This document shows, piece by piece, positions 24,006 through 36,078 of a stretch of 64,000 nt of DNA. The stretch is from positions 9,359,244 through 9,423,243 of the forward strand of contig JAQFVV010012418.1 of assembly GCA_028023455.1 (NCBI GenBank). Direction: 5' to 3'. Every line of letters begins with the position of its first letter. The first letter of the stretch is position 1. The notes below the pieces were generated by a model. The model was not told the DNA's origin and searched no databases. It saw only the letters and a program-made list of their open reading frames with translations. Both the position numbers and the translations under genes were made by a program. This DNA comes from Epiperipatus broadwayi. Taxonomy: Eukaryota > Onychophora > Udeonychophora > Euonychophora > Peripatidae.

Positions 24006-24246
24006 GGGATCAAGTAATTCCTTATTTTCTGTATATTGAAATGTTTTGATAGAAGATGGAATCCTCCAGTTGTGATATTATTTATGAGATCGAGTTATCC
24101 CTTATTTTCTGTGTATTGAAATGTTTTGATAGTAGATGGAATCCTCCAGTTGTGATATTATTTATGGGATCAAGTAATCCCTTATTTTCTGTGTATTGAA
24201 ATGTTTTTGATAGGAGTAGATGGAATCCTCCAGTTTTGATATTTAT
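24006..24246. repeat. Tandem repeat, three 80-bp units
   Basis: Units start at 24006, 24086 and 24166 and share GGGATCAAGTAATCC, TTATTTTCTGTGTATTG, AAATGTTTTGATAG and AGATGGAATCCTCCAGTTG. They differ from one another by only a few bases, so the duplication is recent compared with the surrounding repeats. No coding capacity. Confidence 0.85.
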
Positions 24247-26345
24247 TATGAATTAAAGTATCTGAAGTTGAATATATTATCCCCTTGTTCATTTGGTGAA
24301 GAGATGTATTCCCACCAGTTTATTTAGTCTCAGAAGTAGACTTGGAAGTTATTGTGTTGATATTTATCTGATTTGAATTGTTAAATCTTTTATCCCCATG
24401 TAGTTATGAATGTTTTCCAGCTTATACTATAGCCAAGTGCCAGATAATTTATTGATAAAAGAAGAATAAAGGCAGAATATATTTTTTTACAAAACAACTG
24501 TAACAAAGTTAGTAATTAAAGCTTAATTGACCATTGCCTTCGTCCATATTGTGATCATATTATAACTTCACAAGCAAACTGATTAGTTTGTTTAGAATTA
24601 TTTATTCTTTGACACACAGCATAAACAGACCCATGTATAAAGTGTTATTTTGAAAGAGAAAACCCATTATTAATGTATAATTTTAATTATCATTTTCAAA
24701 CATTTTATAGTGATCATTTAGATTTCATATCATTAATTTTATCATTTAATCATCATTTGATTAAGTAAGCAGGCAAAGATAAAACATACTTAATGAATAG
24801 AATTGTTATTTCTATTTGGCAAAATAAAAAAATATAGTTATGTAATAGAATATTTTATTTCAGTGTTGCAAGGGCAAAATATATTAATTAATGACATTCT
24901 TTATTTTATTTTGCAAGACATGATTTTATAAGAATATATTGGTTAATGTAATTCTTTGTTATTTTGCAAGATATAATTTGATGAGAATGTGTCAAAGTAA
25001 TGGAGCTATTTATTCATTTTGCAAAACCTAGTTGATGTTATTCTTAGATTTCAAACCCCTTTATTTTAGTTATATTTACTGTGCATTTGAAGTAAATGCA
25101 AAATATTAATTTTATTTTATAGCATAATTAGAATATTTAATCCATGTTGTTTGTCTTAGATTTATTAATTTGATGGATAAATAAGTGTTATAAAACCAAA
25201 TGTTGAACAAAAGATAAATTTTGTAGTGGATTAAGAGGAGCACAAGGTTATATTTCTTCAGCTTGATAGGTATCAGAAGAAACTGATAACTAAGAAACCA
25301 TTTCCTTTACAGTAAAAATATATGGTTTTATTTTGGGTTTATTATTTGATATTACAAATATGAGGTGTTCACAAATCTATCCAGATGTTTGGATAAATAA
25401 AATGTGTAATTTTGAAATTCAAGAGCATATTATGTTATTATTATTATGAAAATTGTGAAATAGATTAAATGTTTGTTTAGCTATTTTTCTTGCTTGATTA
25501 ATAAATATTTTATTACTTAAAATTTGTATTTAGAATTCTTTTATAACATTCATTCGTTGTTTCATATTTCCACACATGTTCACTCATATATTTTATTTAA
25601 TGTGACATAATTGTATTTTCATTTAATTATGATAAATATCCAAATATGATGATATTGATTTCCTTGATCCAAACACTGTATGAGATGCCAATTATCTACT
25701 GTTTGTCTAAAAGGTTTTATTATTTAGTAATTGTTTAGATGATGAATTGAAATCAAAATGTACCCGATTTCTTTCATTATCTAACTGCCATTATTTAGTT
25801 AGGGTATTGCTTAGTTTGTATTATTATTTTCATAATATTAAATAATAGTTATTGAGAGAGAGATTTTAGTTTAAGCCATGCCATATAACAGATTCTCTGA
25901 GATCTTCAAGTTAAGTTCAGATTAGATAATAAATTCAGTTAATTAGATTAGATTAGTGTGTAATTAAAATTTAGTAATGATAGGTTTAGTTTAAGTTCAG
26001 ATCCAGTTAGTTATACATTACAGTTTCTAAAATATTTTTTTTTTTTAGTTATTGGTGTAATTTTCTAATATGGTAGAGGTCATTCAGTGCATATGGATGA
26101 TGGGAGGAGGTGAAATATAGATTATAAGTCGTTAATTTTAGCTGGTAGAATTTTACCAATTTAATTTTGTTTAGCATAGAACTTGATAGATGTTTTATTC
26201 CTATTAATTATAATATTTTCTCCCACCTCTAATGTACATTATACACCTCTGTATCCCTCAACTGAGTTAGTTTAAGGTGAAACTTTAATTAAGAGCCTCA
26301 TGAGTAAATTTAGGATAAAGTTAGATTGATGGTTTATTCTATGAT
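24247..26345. other. Non-coding stretch, possibly a long LTR
   Basis: No gene was recognised. Because a primer-binding-like site follows at 26353, this region together with the tandem repeat could belong to a long LTR of an otherwise lost retroelement, but no matching second LTR was seen in the window. Confidence 0.2.
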
Positions 26346-26352
26346 CCATAGA

Positions 26353-26370
26353 ATTGGCGCCCCTGGGAAA
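26353..26370 (+). other. Candidate retroelement primer-binding site
   Basis: TTGGCGCCCCTGGGAAA begins with TGGCGCC, the usual complement of the 3' end of lysine tRNAs used as primer by many LTR retroelements. No gag or pol coding sequence follows directly, so it is either a remnant or a chance match. Confidence 0.3.
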
Positions 26371-27734
26371 TTGTTAGTGTTGGTGATCAGTGAGAGGGTT
26401 ACAATATATATATAATTAACCTATTCATTCAGTATACTGAATGTTTACTATAGTAAATAGAGAGATTTGAACTTAGGGATTTTCAGTTTATATCCATCCT
26501 CCACTCCATCTCAAACAACTGATACACATAATCCACACACATGAAAAAGATAAGTGATCCCCAGTATACATATTTTGTATAGAACAAGAACTCATCAATA
26601 GGGCCACATCATAATCTCCCACACAAATGTGTAATCAGTGTTCAGCTTATATTAAGATAGCAATTTCTTAAACTTTAAACGGAAAGCTTCAATCTTCTCT
26701 CCCCATCAACAATTCAACCATCATTTCATTGAAAAACCAGTGATGGAATGCTCAAGGCCCTTGGTAGATTTAATATTTTACTCATACCCATGCAGATATT
26801 ATATCAATCTAACCACTGAAATTAGCAGCCATTACATATCAATTTATATTAATAGGAGAGGGATGGACTGGACTTATATTATGATGCAATCTATTTCTGC
26901 TATGTCTAGCTGATCTAAGAGGGCACTTCCCAAAAGTACAAATCACTACTAAATAGTTAATATTTAGATAAATGATCCTTAGTAACGTTTTAACTACTTA
27001 CATATATACAATCATTTAACATAATAAGGCCCGAAGGTATACATAAATAATAATTAAGATCAATATGACATGTAAGAGTCCTAGCTGACTGTTCATATGT
27101 TCGGAGGTCAGCTCTCCACACTTAAAGTCACTGTTCCATAGGAGATAATCTGCTACAATATAGTTCCACGTACAGAGAGGAAACTCCAAGAGTGAAGTGT
27201 TCTCTTTTTGATCCAATTCCTACTGAGGCCTTCATTGTTTTAATCCCTGCAGTTAATTGGCTTGTACTCCCATCTATCCGTTCAGGTGATTCTTTATTTT
27301 AATCTCCTTACAAGAATTTACATCATTATTTTTCTGATTTTAATTAATGAATTAATTTCAGTTTATCTTATAAATGAAATCTTACACTTGAATTTCTTTA
27401 ATTGTTTTATTTCATTTATGACGAATTCTACTCTCATTAATTGGACATTACTTTTAGGAAATAAATTATTTTCTAATCTTAAAATTTATAAATCTTTTAC
27501 TTACTATTTTAAAAGAATCAGACTTTTAAAATTCTTTAATTTCTTACACTTATTAGATTTTCTCATTAAAGTTTTATCTATATATGTATATGCATTTAAG
27601 CATACGCATACATATCAATTTCCAAGTTAATTAACATATACTGAACATTTGCTATAGTATATTGTTTATATGTAATTAATTGGACTGCTAACCTTATATG
27701 TATATATCGATTTCGTTGTTTACTGCTGTCTTCA
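26371..27734. other. AT-rich stretch before the Gypsy integrase
   Basis: No gene was recognised. The 122-codon frame at 27262-27630 is almost entirely I, L, F, Y, N and K, as expected from AT-rich random sequence, and is not called. Confidence 0.4.
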
Positions 27735-28547
27735 TTTTGGTGGTCATCATTTTCACTTGATGTACATGCCCCATCACTTCACTCTACAGCCACAATAGCT
27801 CTTAGAAGGCGATCTGCAACACATGGTCTACCTAGGACATTAGTGACAGATAATGGCACAGCATTTTCAGCTAGTTCATTCAAAAACTTTTGCACTAATA
27901 ATAACATTGAGCTGATTTACAGTCCACCATTCCATTCAGAAAGCAATGGTCAGGCAGAGAGATTAATTCAAAAAGTGAAAAAGCTGATAACAAAAATGGA
28001 TATGGGAAGCTGCACCATGATTGCCAGAACACTACTAGCACAGCACTCCACATAAAGTACAGCAGCAGGAAAGACTCCAGCAGAACTGCTATTCAACAGA
28101 CCTTTGTGAACTAACCTGTCAACTCTGAAACCCTGATCCAAACCATGGCAAAATAAAAGACAAAATGGATATCAGCAGTGGTTACACAACTGAAAGGACT
28201 CTATATTGTAGTAGTTAAAACAGCAGATGGTTATCAACATCATCACCACCTAAACCAAGACTGAATCACACAGAAACTGAAGACAGCAGCAAATAACCTG
28301 AGACAAATATATCAAGTGAAAATGATGATCACCAAACTAAAGTCAGCAGCAAACAACCTGGGACAAGTACATGAAGTGAAAATGATGACCACCAAATGAA
28401 GACAGCAGCAAACAAACAGGGATAAGTCCATCAAACAAAAAAGATGAAGATGAATAGCAATAAACCTGAGAACCAACAAAGCGGACAATACGTCATTCAG
28501 CTCATCTCGATGATATTCTCCAAGCCTAAATTTAGCCAGGGGGAGAA
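27735..28547 (+). pseudogene. Ty3/Gypsy integrase and tail, family B
   Basis: STATIALLRR.SATHGLPRTLVTDNGTAFSAS spans about 27780-27875 and is followed by SSFKNFCTNNNIELIYSPPFHSESNGQAERLIQKVKKLI, which is the integrase core of Gypsy elements: the second catalytic aspartate in TDNG, then the S/P-YHP-SNGQAER block with the catalytic glutamate. The open frame 27843-28055 covers most of it. Further on, KWISAVVTQLKG and VKTADGYQHHHHLNQ match the chromo-like C-terminal tail. The GGGGGAGAA at 28540-28547 is a good polypurine tract before the LTR. The element is truncated at its 5' side, and the first catalytic aspartate region is degraded. Confidence 0.8.
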
Positions 28548-29233
28548 TGTCATATCTGACCTTGCCTTCAGAAGTGTATTAGTCCAGATTCCTTCCTTAT
28601 CTGATCGGATTGAGCATGCATTGCCACTAACCAATGTATAATCATGTGAACAACCAATGTATAAACATGGCCAAAGGGTAAAAACAAGTATGGTCAATGT
28701 GTAAACATATGTATAAAATCCTATCATTGGATAGGCTCCCTGAATCCGACTGCTGCCATTAAGGGAAGGAATCTGGCAATAGTCAGACTTTTTGAAGGCA
28801 AGGCAGAGAATGTCTGTCTACCTGAATGACTGACATGATCTCCATTGAAACCACTTCCAACAGCAAAGGTGTTTTCTGTATTCACTAACGATATATCTAC
28901 GCAGTTCCAATAGTGGAAACTGCTATGACTACCTAAGATTTGAGGCAAGCTGTCTTGTACAGCTGGAAGTGTCATTTAACAAACTCGAGGCAAGCTGTCC
29001 AGTAGAAGAGTTAAGACTAGAACTCATGAGGCATGCTAAATATAGATAGAAGCGAGTCCAGTCATTCGACACAATCAGCTCATTATTGACGAAGATATAC
29101 GTCACATTGTATTTATTGAATGTATAATATGTATTTGTTCTAATAAATTATACATATTAAATAGTGAGTGTTTATTTTTTTTAATACTACTGTTGATTTG
29201 AATCTGAAACCTGTAATTCAGTCAAACACAACA
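28548..29233 (+). repeat. Gypsy 3' LTR, family B
   Basis: Starts with TGTCATATC directly after a polypurine tract and ends in CAAACACAACA, giving the usual TG...CA limits. Length is 686 bp. It is related to the LTRs at 58100-58687 and 60478-61038, sharing TTAGTCCAGATTCC, GAGCAT.CATTGCCAC and the CACAACA end. Two polyadenylation-type AATAAA-like motifs lie near 29140-29150. Confidence 0.75.
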
Positions 29234-29382
29234 ATATGCAATTTAGAACTTTTACAAAGTAATAAATTAGAACAGTCTAACTCTGTTAGAATGCCATTGA
29301 TAAATTTGCATAGAATTATATTTGTCTATCTATATATCCTCGAATAGACTGTTTAACTAGGCACGAAATAATACTAGTTTAT

Positions 29383-29617
29383 AGTGAATAACGGTAATGG
29401 AATTATAGGGACTATAAAGACGAAAGTATATGTTTTAAATTGAACGTATTAAATTAGTGTTCATTAAACTTATTTGCATTCAGTTTTGATTTACTTGTTA
29501 GCAGATTATTTGTTAATTTGTCTCCTCAATACTACTTTTCGAATTAAGAGATTTGGTGCTCAGGCGTTAACTTAACAAGCACATTCGAAAGATCATTGAC
29601 GTGGTGAGTTCATAACA
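29383..29617 (+). repeat. Lone Gypsy LTR, family A
   Basis: Similar to 17054-17267 over its full length. It ends in CATAACA and is followed by TTTGGCGAGGATCGTC, a plausible primer-binding site, and about 25 further bases shared with the other copy. No gag-pol follows, so it is a 5' LTR left after deletion. Confidence 0.65.
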
Positions 29618-29649
29618 TTTGGCGAGGATCGTCATAGTCGAAGACAACA

Positions 29650-31239
29650 TTCATATTTATAGTTTTTATTCTAAATATATATAACTATGTTATAAGAAAA
29701 GATTTCACCTATAGATTTTTTCTAAAATTATAGAATTAAAAATGACACTTTTGATACATTCAATATTTGAAACAGTCTTCAATTTTTTTTATTGGTGAAT
29801 AACTTAGCTATCAATTAATAATTCCAATTTTTTTACTTTAAAAACAATACAATAAGCACAATTTGACAAAAAAAAAAAAAAACCCCCCGAATAAAATGCT
29901 GATGATTGAATTCATTATATTAAAAAGAAAAGTTACAATTATTTCATATGAAGGAAAAAAAAATCTTATAAATTTGGTATGCAAGCAGACGCCATAATTA
30001 AATTTTAATGTAGAAGTATAACATGAGTTTGTTTAATAATTGATTTGAAATCATGTTTTGTTTTAATAATTAATTTAATGTTAAAGATTTAAAAATATAA
30101 CTAGAAATTTAGTTATATAAAATATATTATAATTTGATTTTTTTTTTGCATTATCTTAATATCCAATGAAATTCCTTTAAACGATTTTGTCCGATTATTA
30201 TTAAATGGCGCGATTTAAAAACGTGTTTGCATAACAAAATAAATACATTTTTTCCGCGAAAGTGTAAATTCAGGTAAAATGTTTTTAAAATTTCAAATTT
30301 TGAACGCAAACGTATTTGTTAAAAATATAATGAGACAAAATTAATATTGTCAAAATTTATTTTGAACAATTTAGATCTTTCATGCGCCGTTTAATATACT
30401 ATATACACTTTTTAAAAGTTCAATTAAAAATTATCGAGAAAAATAATTTTAATGTTATTACAATAAAAATTCATTTCCAAAATAGTAATAGTTGTCATTT
30501 TTTCGTTTTCAAATCGGTGCATAGTTTTAATTGTTTTTATTTCATTTTATAGATAGATATTTATTTTATTGGTTTACATTTGTCTGAAATAATTTTCAAT
30601 ACATAAAGTATACCATTATCGATTATGTATAAAAAGAAAATAGTCTTGCATATGGTGAAGCAAATCCATCCATTCATTATGACATTACTGTATATGTTAA
30701 GGTATATTCGATTATCCCATTTAGGATGTTGCGATGACCATGCAGTAGTAATGAAATACTAACTTTGCAATTACATTTATGTTTTATATATACATTTATG
30801 TTTTAAGTAATGAAATTTAACAATATTGACACAGATCATATAATGTCTTGATTTGAGTGATTTTGGTGATAACGGTTTCTGTAAAATATTTGCTTTGAGT
30901 TGCTAAGTTCATCTTGACAGTTTCCACCATTGAAATGATTCTGTTGACTTAAGTGATGAACAATGGATTTGATGAATTCGGCGATAAGAATGGGGGTTGA
31001 TGTTTCAGAGTTTTTTGGGAGCAGTAATTTTATTTAGGTCTCGGTTTGTTTAACTTGAAACAGTTATATATAGGAACAGCAGTGCAATAATTAATTAAGA
31101 AATTGCTTTATAAAAGATCAAAATATCGCTTCTAATTATACAATAATCCAAATGTTTAAAATTACTTAATATTGTAACATACAGGGATTGTTTTGCAGTA
31201 TACATATTCAGATTTATCCATATGTTATAATAAATGTGA
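29650..31239. other. Non-coding stretch
   Basis: No gene was recognised. The section around 30180-30260 is slightly richer in CpG (GGCGCG, CCGCGAAAG) than its neighbours. Otherwise AT-rich. Confidence 0.4.
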
Positions 31240-31582
31240 ATTAATAGCTGTGTGTATATATATGTATAAATATCACGATCATGGTCAAATGATTTAACCT
31301 TAAACCTATTGTTTATTTGTTACAGTAACAAATGTGTAAAATCTGTTTGTTGTATATTAAATATTCCAATGGTAGCTTTGAATTTTCATCTTTTCATTTA
31401 CTTACAATTACATGGACCAACTTGTTAGAAATTCCTAACTAATTTAGTAATCATTCAAAAAATCAGAATTTAAGTTTCAAATGCATGATATTAATAGTAA
31501 AATTTTGACAATGGAGTAATTAATCTATGGCTATTTATTGTTTATATGATTACCTGTTTATATAGTGGGAATTCTACATAAA
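31240..31582. repeat. Repeat pair, left copy (possible LTR)
   Basis: Aligns in the same orientation with 40490-40835. Shared blocks are GATCA.GGTCAAATGATTTAA (GATCAAATGATTTAAA in the other), TTGTTATA/TTGTATA..TTAAATA, GAATTTTCATC..TTTCAT, and ATTTATTGTTTA.ATG...TATATA...GAATTCT. The copies are diverged. They flank a minus-strand gag-like stretch (38.5-40.2 kb), so they could be LTRs of a large old element later filled by other insertions. Confidence 0.45.
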
Positions 31583-31730
31583 GGTTTGTATTGTATAAGT
31601 CATAAATATTACAAAGGATGATAAACACATGGTTTTTATTTAAAAAATAAGTTATTGAATATGTTATCAATACAAATAATATATAATTATAAAATCACTG
31701 ATATACTAATATTGCATAGTATAGATTGGA

Positions 31731-33985
31731 CAGGGATGGTGAACCTATGACACGTGCCAGAGATGACATGCTTGAATTTTTTACTGGCACACGAACTTTT
31801 TACATATACTAATTTTCTATGCTTTAAATTATTCAATATTTTTTTTATAGCTAAAATCTGTACTAATAAAAATTTACTGTAAACCAAAAATAAAATAAAT
31901 ATAATATACTAGAATTCAATTTACAATACAATTCTGATTACAAGCAATAAATTACAAAATTTGAAAAAAAAAAAAAAAAATTATATATGTAGGTGGGAAT
32001 GATATTTTAAATCAATCTGTCAAATGATGCCAATGTAACTCTTTGAAGTAATTTTTTTCAAAGTAAAGCAAAAGTAATAAAATTATTTTCTGTCCTAATC
32101 TTTTTTTACCTAAACATGTTGACCCCATTCATCTTTTTACCATAACCAAAATTGTGAACAAAGGAACGAAATGCGTAAATCAATACTATCAAACGACATT
32201 TTTTTTTTTTGCTTGAAGTTTTGTTGTAAAAGTGTAATGTAAAGATAATAATATATTTTAACATATAATAAATCTTTGATTTATAAAATTACTAAAATTC
32301 ATTTAACTTACCAACAAAAACGAGATATAAAATCTAGTTTAATTTCTCTCTGCATTGATGAAAGTCCAGACATAAATTGATAAGACTACTGGCTACTTTT
32401 ATTCACTATTGTGTTGAGAATAATATCAAAGAATTGATCTGTTTAAACTCATTAGTAACAATAACAAAAGGAATAGATATTTGCAATGAAGTTTCAAACA
32501 TACTCGTTGAAAAAGAAATAGATGTTGCCAACATTGATTCTCGAAATATGATTAAGAAAGAAAATGGTTTTCTCAGTTTATTTACCCAACCATATTGGAC
32601 ATTCAATTTTAGGTTTTCATAGCATTATACATCAGCAGATTTTATGCACAAGGTCAATTTTAAGGCACTGGATGATGTTATGAACTCTTGTGACTAAGTT
32701 AGCCAATCTATTTTATAAATTTATTGAGTGAGGTGAACTCAGCATACAATGATTTATTTATGTACTACAATGTTCAATGGTTAAGTTGAAGAAAAGTTCT
32801 TCAAAGATTCATTGAGTGTTTCGATGAAATTAGACTGTTTTTACAATGAGAAAATCATTGAAAAATATAATGAATTAATGGATGTTGAATGGGTTTTGAA
32901 ATTTATATTTTTATTGGTATGTGTTCAGATCTAAATGAATTGAAAGTGAAACTGCAAGGTTATAATAAGACATTTGTTGTCATGTTTGATTTGATCAAAG
33001 CATTAAAAGTTAATTCAAATATTCAACCATGATATTATTTCTTACACCTTCAAATATTTTCCAAATCTAAAAAAGTTCTTGAGTGATTTAGAATCTCCCA
33101 AGAAACCAGATCATGTAAAGTTGATGCAAGACTTTTGTGCATCAATTCAATTGATAATTGATGAATTTTCTTTAAGATTTACACAGTTCAGACAATTTTC
33201 AAAAACATCAAAATTTATTTTATATCCAGATACAATATCAATGTAGTCTCAAGTTAGAAAATTTTGAATGGCTTAATTAGGAAAATATGGAAATGCAATC
33301 AGTCAATTTTCAATCCAATTCTATGTGCAAAGAGAAATTTGTTGATTTGAGGAATGAATTAGAAACAATGGAAAATGATTGATTATTGGACATAATGTAA
33401 AAAGAATGCTGAAGAGGAACTATTGACTGCCTGGAATGCTATTCCTGAAACATTTGATTGTTTAAAAAAATTAGCGACTACTATATTATCAATTTTCTCC
33501 TCTACATATACATGTGAATCATTGTTTTCAGAAATGAATTTAATTAAAGACAGTTCAAGAAATAGAATAATAGATGAACCTAGTTGAGCATCTACATTAT
33601 TAAAATTGACAAAATGTGAACCAGATATAAAGCATATAAAGCATTTGGCATCCAATGTACAACAGCAAAAATCTCATTAAATAATGTTTATATACGTTGA
33701 TTTTATGTTATTTCCAAAATTTTGTTTTAATTACTATTATTTTTTACTATTACATTTTATTTAACATGTGCTCTTCAAAATAAATATTGTTCACTTTTAT
33801 TTAGCTTTTTTAGAATTTTTGTTTAATTATTATTGTTATTATTTTGTTTTATAAACTTTTAAAAAACTGTAAAAAATAAGTTATATTTATATTTTGATTT
33901 AATAACCATATGGCACACCAGTCATTCAATAAATACTTTCTGGGAAATTTTTGGCATGTACACGTAAAAAGATTCACCACCCCTG
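31731..33985 (+). mobile_element. hAT DNA transposon, dead
   Basis: The terminal inverted repeats are CAGGGATGGTGAACC at the left and, inverted, CAGGGGTGGTGAATC at the right. Between them is a decayed hAT transposase. Eight-base target duplication is not exact: GTATAGAA follows the right end and GTATAGAT lies four bases before the left end, which could be the duplication with four bases inserted. Length is 2255 bp. Confidence 0.8.
32330..33680 (+). pseudogene. hAT transposase (ZBED-like group) remnant
   Basis: Pieces in different frames follow the order of a hAT transposase. SLCIDESPDI (about 32350) is the catalytic-aspartate block. LLATFIHYC and TITKGIDICNEVSNILVEKEID come next (32390-32530), matching the 'TTGKDIFN..D..' section. 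Then LKKFLSDLESPKK, LMQDFCASIQLIIDEFSLRFTQF (about 33085-33190) follows, and a C-terminal dimerisation block with LATTILSIFSSTYTCESLFSEMN and SSRNRIIDE (33470-33575). The N-terminal BED zinc finger is missing. Frequent stops and shifts show it is dead. Confidence 0.8.
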
Positions 33986-33999
33986 GTATAGAATATGTA

Positions 34000-35189
34000 G
34001 GTGTGTAATGTATAAATTTAAATAATCTTATTATGCATATAAATAATTCTTAAAAAAAAAAAAAAAAATATTGTTTACCTTTCTTCATTATTGATGCTAT
34101 TCAATTTTTTCCCAACATCTATTAATAATAATAAGAGAATATATCATTATTCATTAATAAAAGAGTATCATTGTAAATAAATATATATAATAATATTACT
34201 AAATTGTGTTTCAAGCATTTATTAGGTGCGTGTATGATAAATTCATATTTATAATTTGCATAATTCAACTTTTATAATATAAGATTTTATAATTTATCTG
34301 CTTCAATATAAATACAATTGCTTTCTATAAAAAGAAGAAACAATTTTTTTTCTCCTAATATTTATTATTTAAACAAGTAACATAGAGACTATTGGTAATA
34401 CCCAATTGCCAGAGCCTATTAACATTTAGACGAAAAATATAATTAGCATAATTATATGCTATCAAACATACCTATCTATATATGATGCATTGATCATTAA
34501 TATTGTTTATGCATTGATGGACAAGTAACATCTGTAAAGCAAAAAAAAATACTGTTATGCATACTCAGACATGACTTATACAATTTCATTTTATGTATTG
34601 TCATATTCGTTTAGCAAAAATTATATATATATATGAATTCCTAGTGAAGCGCAAAGCAGAATCTATTAATATCTGTGCATTCTCTATGCATAAAATATTT
34701 ATTAATAAATAAATGATATAGTGGAAGTGGTGTAGCATTTAATATAATAACAAATGAAGTAAGTAACTATTTCCTCACTCTTGACATAATTCATTATTGG
34801 AAAATTATAGTACTTATCTTATTAACAGTATCAGCTTGATATTCACGATCATTTTTAAATATTTCCATCATTTCAATTAACAAATAAATTATGATATTCA
34901 GTCTCATACATGGATTGTAATGTGCGTTAATATGTTTACATTTATTTAAATTAAATACTGTGTATTTATAATTAACAAAATTAAGCAAATACTTATCACA
35001 CTGTGTCTTACAATATAACACATATATTTAATTTTGAATTAAATTAAATGTAATAGTTACAGAAAATTGTTCATATGTAAATTTAATAGAACATTTAATT
35101 TTAACTATTATAATTTATAGTTAATACATAGTCAACTCTATCTGCTACGATCTGCAGAATGATTCCTTATAACTATTATTATTAAAATG
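34000..35189. other. AT-rich stretch, no feature recognised
   Basis: Neither strand shows a gene. Several AT dinucleotide runs and an A run at 34050. Confidence 0.4.
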
Positions 35190-35725
35190 ATTAAGCATCA
35201 TGTGATCACATTTCCTATACTAGCACATTAATTGTTGATAAACAGAGCAAAACTCTCCATACAGTATTGCCACCTGTGCTAAACAGAGTAATCAATGGAT
35301 GCCAGAAGGCTTGTGCATAAAATCCCTATCTAATGCCTACTCATCCAATATCCCCAGACTAGTTTCTGGCTTGTGGCCTTCGTCAGTGAGGAGCTTTGGA
35401 TCTGAGAGCACTGCATCTAGATCTTAGGATCTAATGCAACCCTCTAGCAACCACCTTTTATCTCTACTTAACTACAAAACCATGAGAATGAAATTGAAAA
35501 CACAAAAAATATTTTCAATCTAAGCTCAATAGCTTATATAGTCATATGGGTCTGAACTCAGTTCAGCACCCATACATTTTGGTGTCTTTGGCTCTTTTAC
35601 AACCACAGCCACCACTATCCTATTAGGCAGGATTGGTGTTAAACCATTAAGCATCATGTGATCACATTTCCTATACTAGCACATTAATTGTTGATAAACA
35701 GAGCAAAACTCTCCATACAGTATTG
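35190..35725. repeat. Direct repeat, 456-bp period (foldback element unit)
   Basis: About 80 bases from 35190 (TTAAGCATCATGTGATCAC, then ...ATAAACAGAGCAAAACTCTCC and CATACAGTATTG) recur exactly 456 bases later, from 35646. So one full unit of the element is followed by the start of a second unit in the same direction before the sequence turns back on itself. A head-to-tail junction of this sort is known from circular-RNA or rolling-circle intermediates and from tandem Penelope-like copies. Confidence 0.8.
35351..35392 (-). ncRNA. Hammerhead ribozyme motif (type I), left arm
   Basis: This is the exact mirror of 36037-36078 in the palindrome. On the minus strand: TCCTCA (stem I), CTGACGA core, AGGC/GCCA with a five-base loop (stem II), GAAA core, a two-pair stem III (AC/GT with loop TA), cleavage site after GTC, and TGGGGA (stem I). 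See the right-arm entry for strengths and doubts. Confidence 0.65.
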
Positions 35726-36036
35726 CTCTGTTTATCAACAATTAATGTGCTAGTATAGGAAATGTGATCACATGATGCTTAATGGTTTAACACCAATCCT
35801 GCCTAATAGGATAGTGATGGCTGTGGTTATAAAAGAGCCAAAGACACCAAAATGTATGGGTGCTGAACTGAGTTCAGACCCATATGACTATATAAGCTAT
35901 TGAGCTTAGATTGAAAATATTTTTTGTGTTTTCAATTTCATTCTCATGGTTTTGTAGTTAAGTAGAGATAAAAGGTGGTTGCTAGAGGGTTGCATTAGAT
36001 CCTAAGATCTAGATGCAGTGCTCTCAGATCCAAAGC

Positions 36037-36078
36037 TCCTCACTGACGAAGGCCACAAGCCAGAAACTAGTCTGGGGA
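36037..36078 (+). ncRNA. Hammerhead ribozyme motif (type I), right arm
   Basis: Hammerhead ribozymes cut their own RNA; minimal type I forms are known in Penelope-like elements and related repeats. Parts in order: TCCTCA (36037-36042), core CTGACGA (36043-36049), stem II AGGC and GCCA with loop CACAA, GAAA (36063-36066), stem III of two pairs (A-T, C-G around TA), the cleavage triplet GTC ending at 36072, then TGGGGA (36073-36078). TCCTCA and TGGGGA form six pairs (one G-T). All invariant core bases are present. Doubts: the pair closing stem II next to the core is A-A rather than a true pair, and stem III is very short, so activity may be weak or need a dimer. A covariance search is the proper test. 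Confidence 0.65.

Noticed and set aside
27262-27630. 122-codon open frame, the longest in the window
   Set aside because: It is almost only I, L, F, Y, N, K and S, as expected from AT-rich sequence, with no domain or splice context.
28724-28975. 83-codon minus-strand frame
   Set aside because: It lies wholly inside the family B LTR, and related LTR copies do not keep it open.
32406-32606. Antisense frame over the hAT transposase
   Set aside because: It is a shadow of the plus-strand transposase segment TKGIDICNEVSNILVEKEID.
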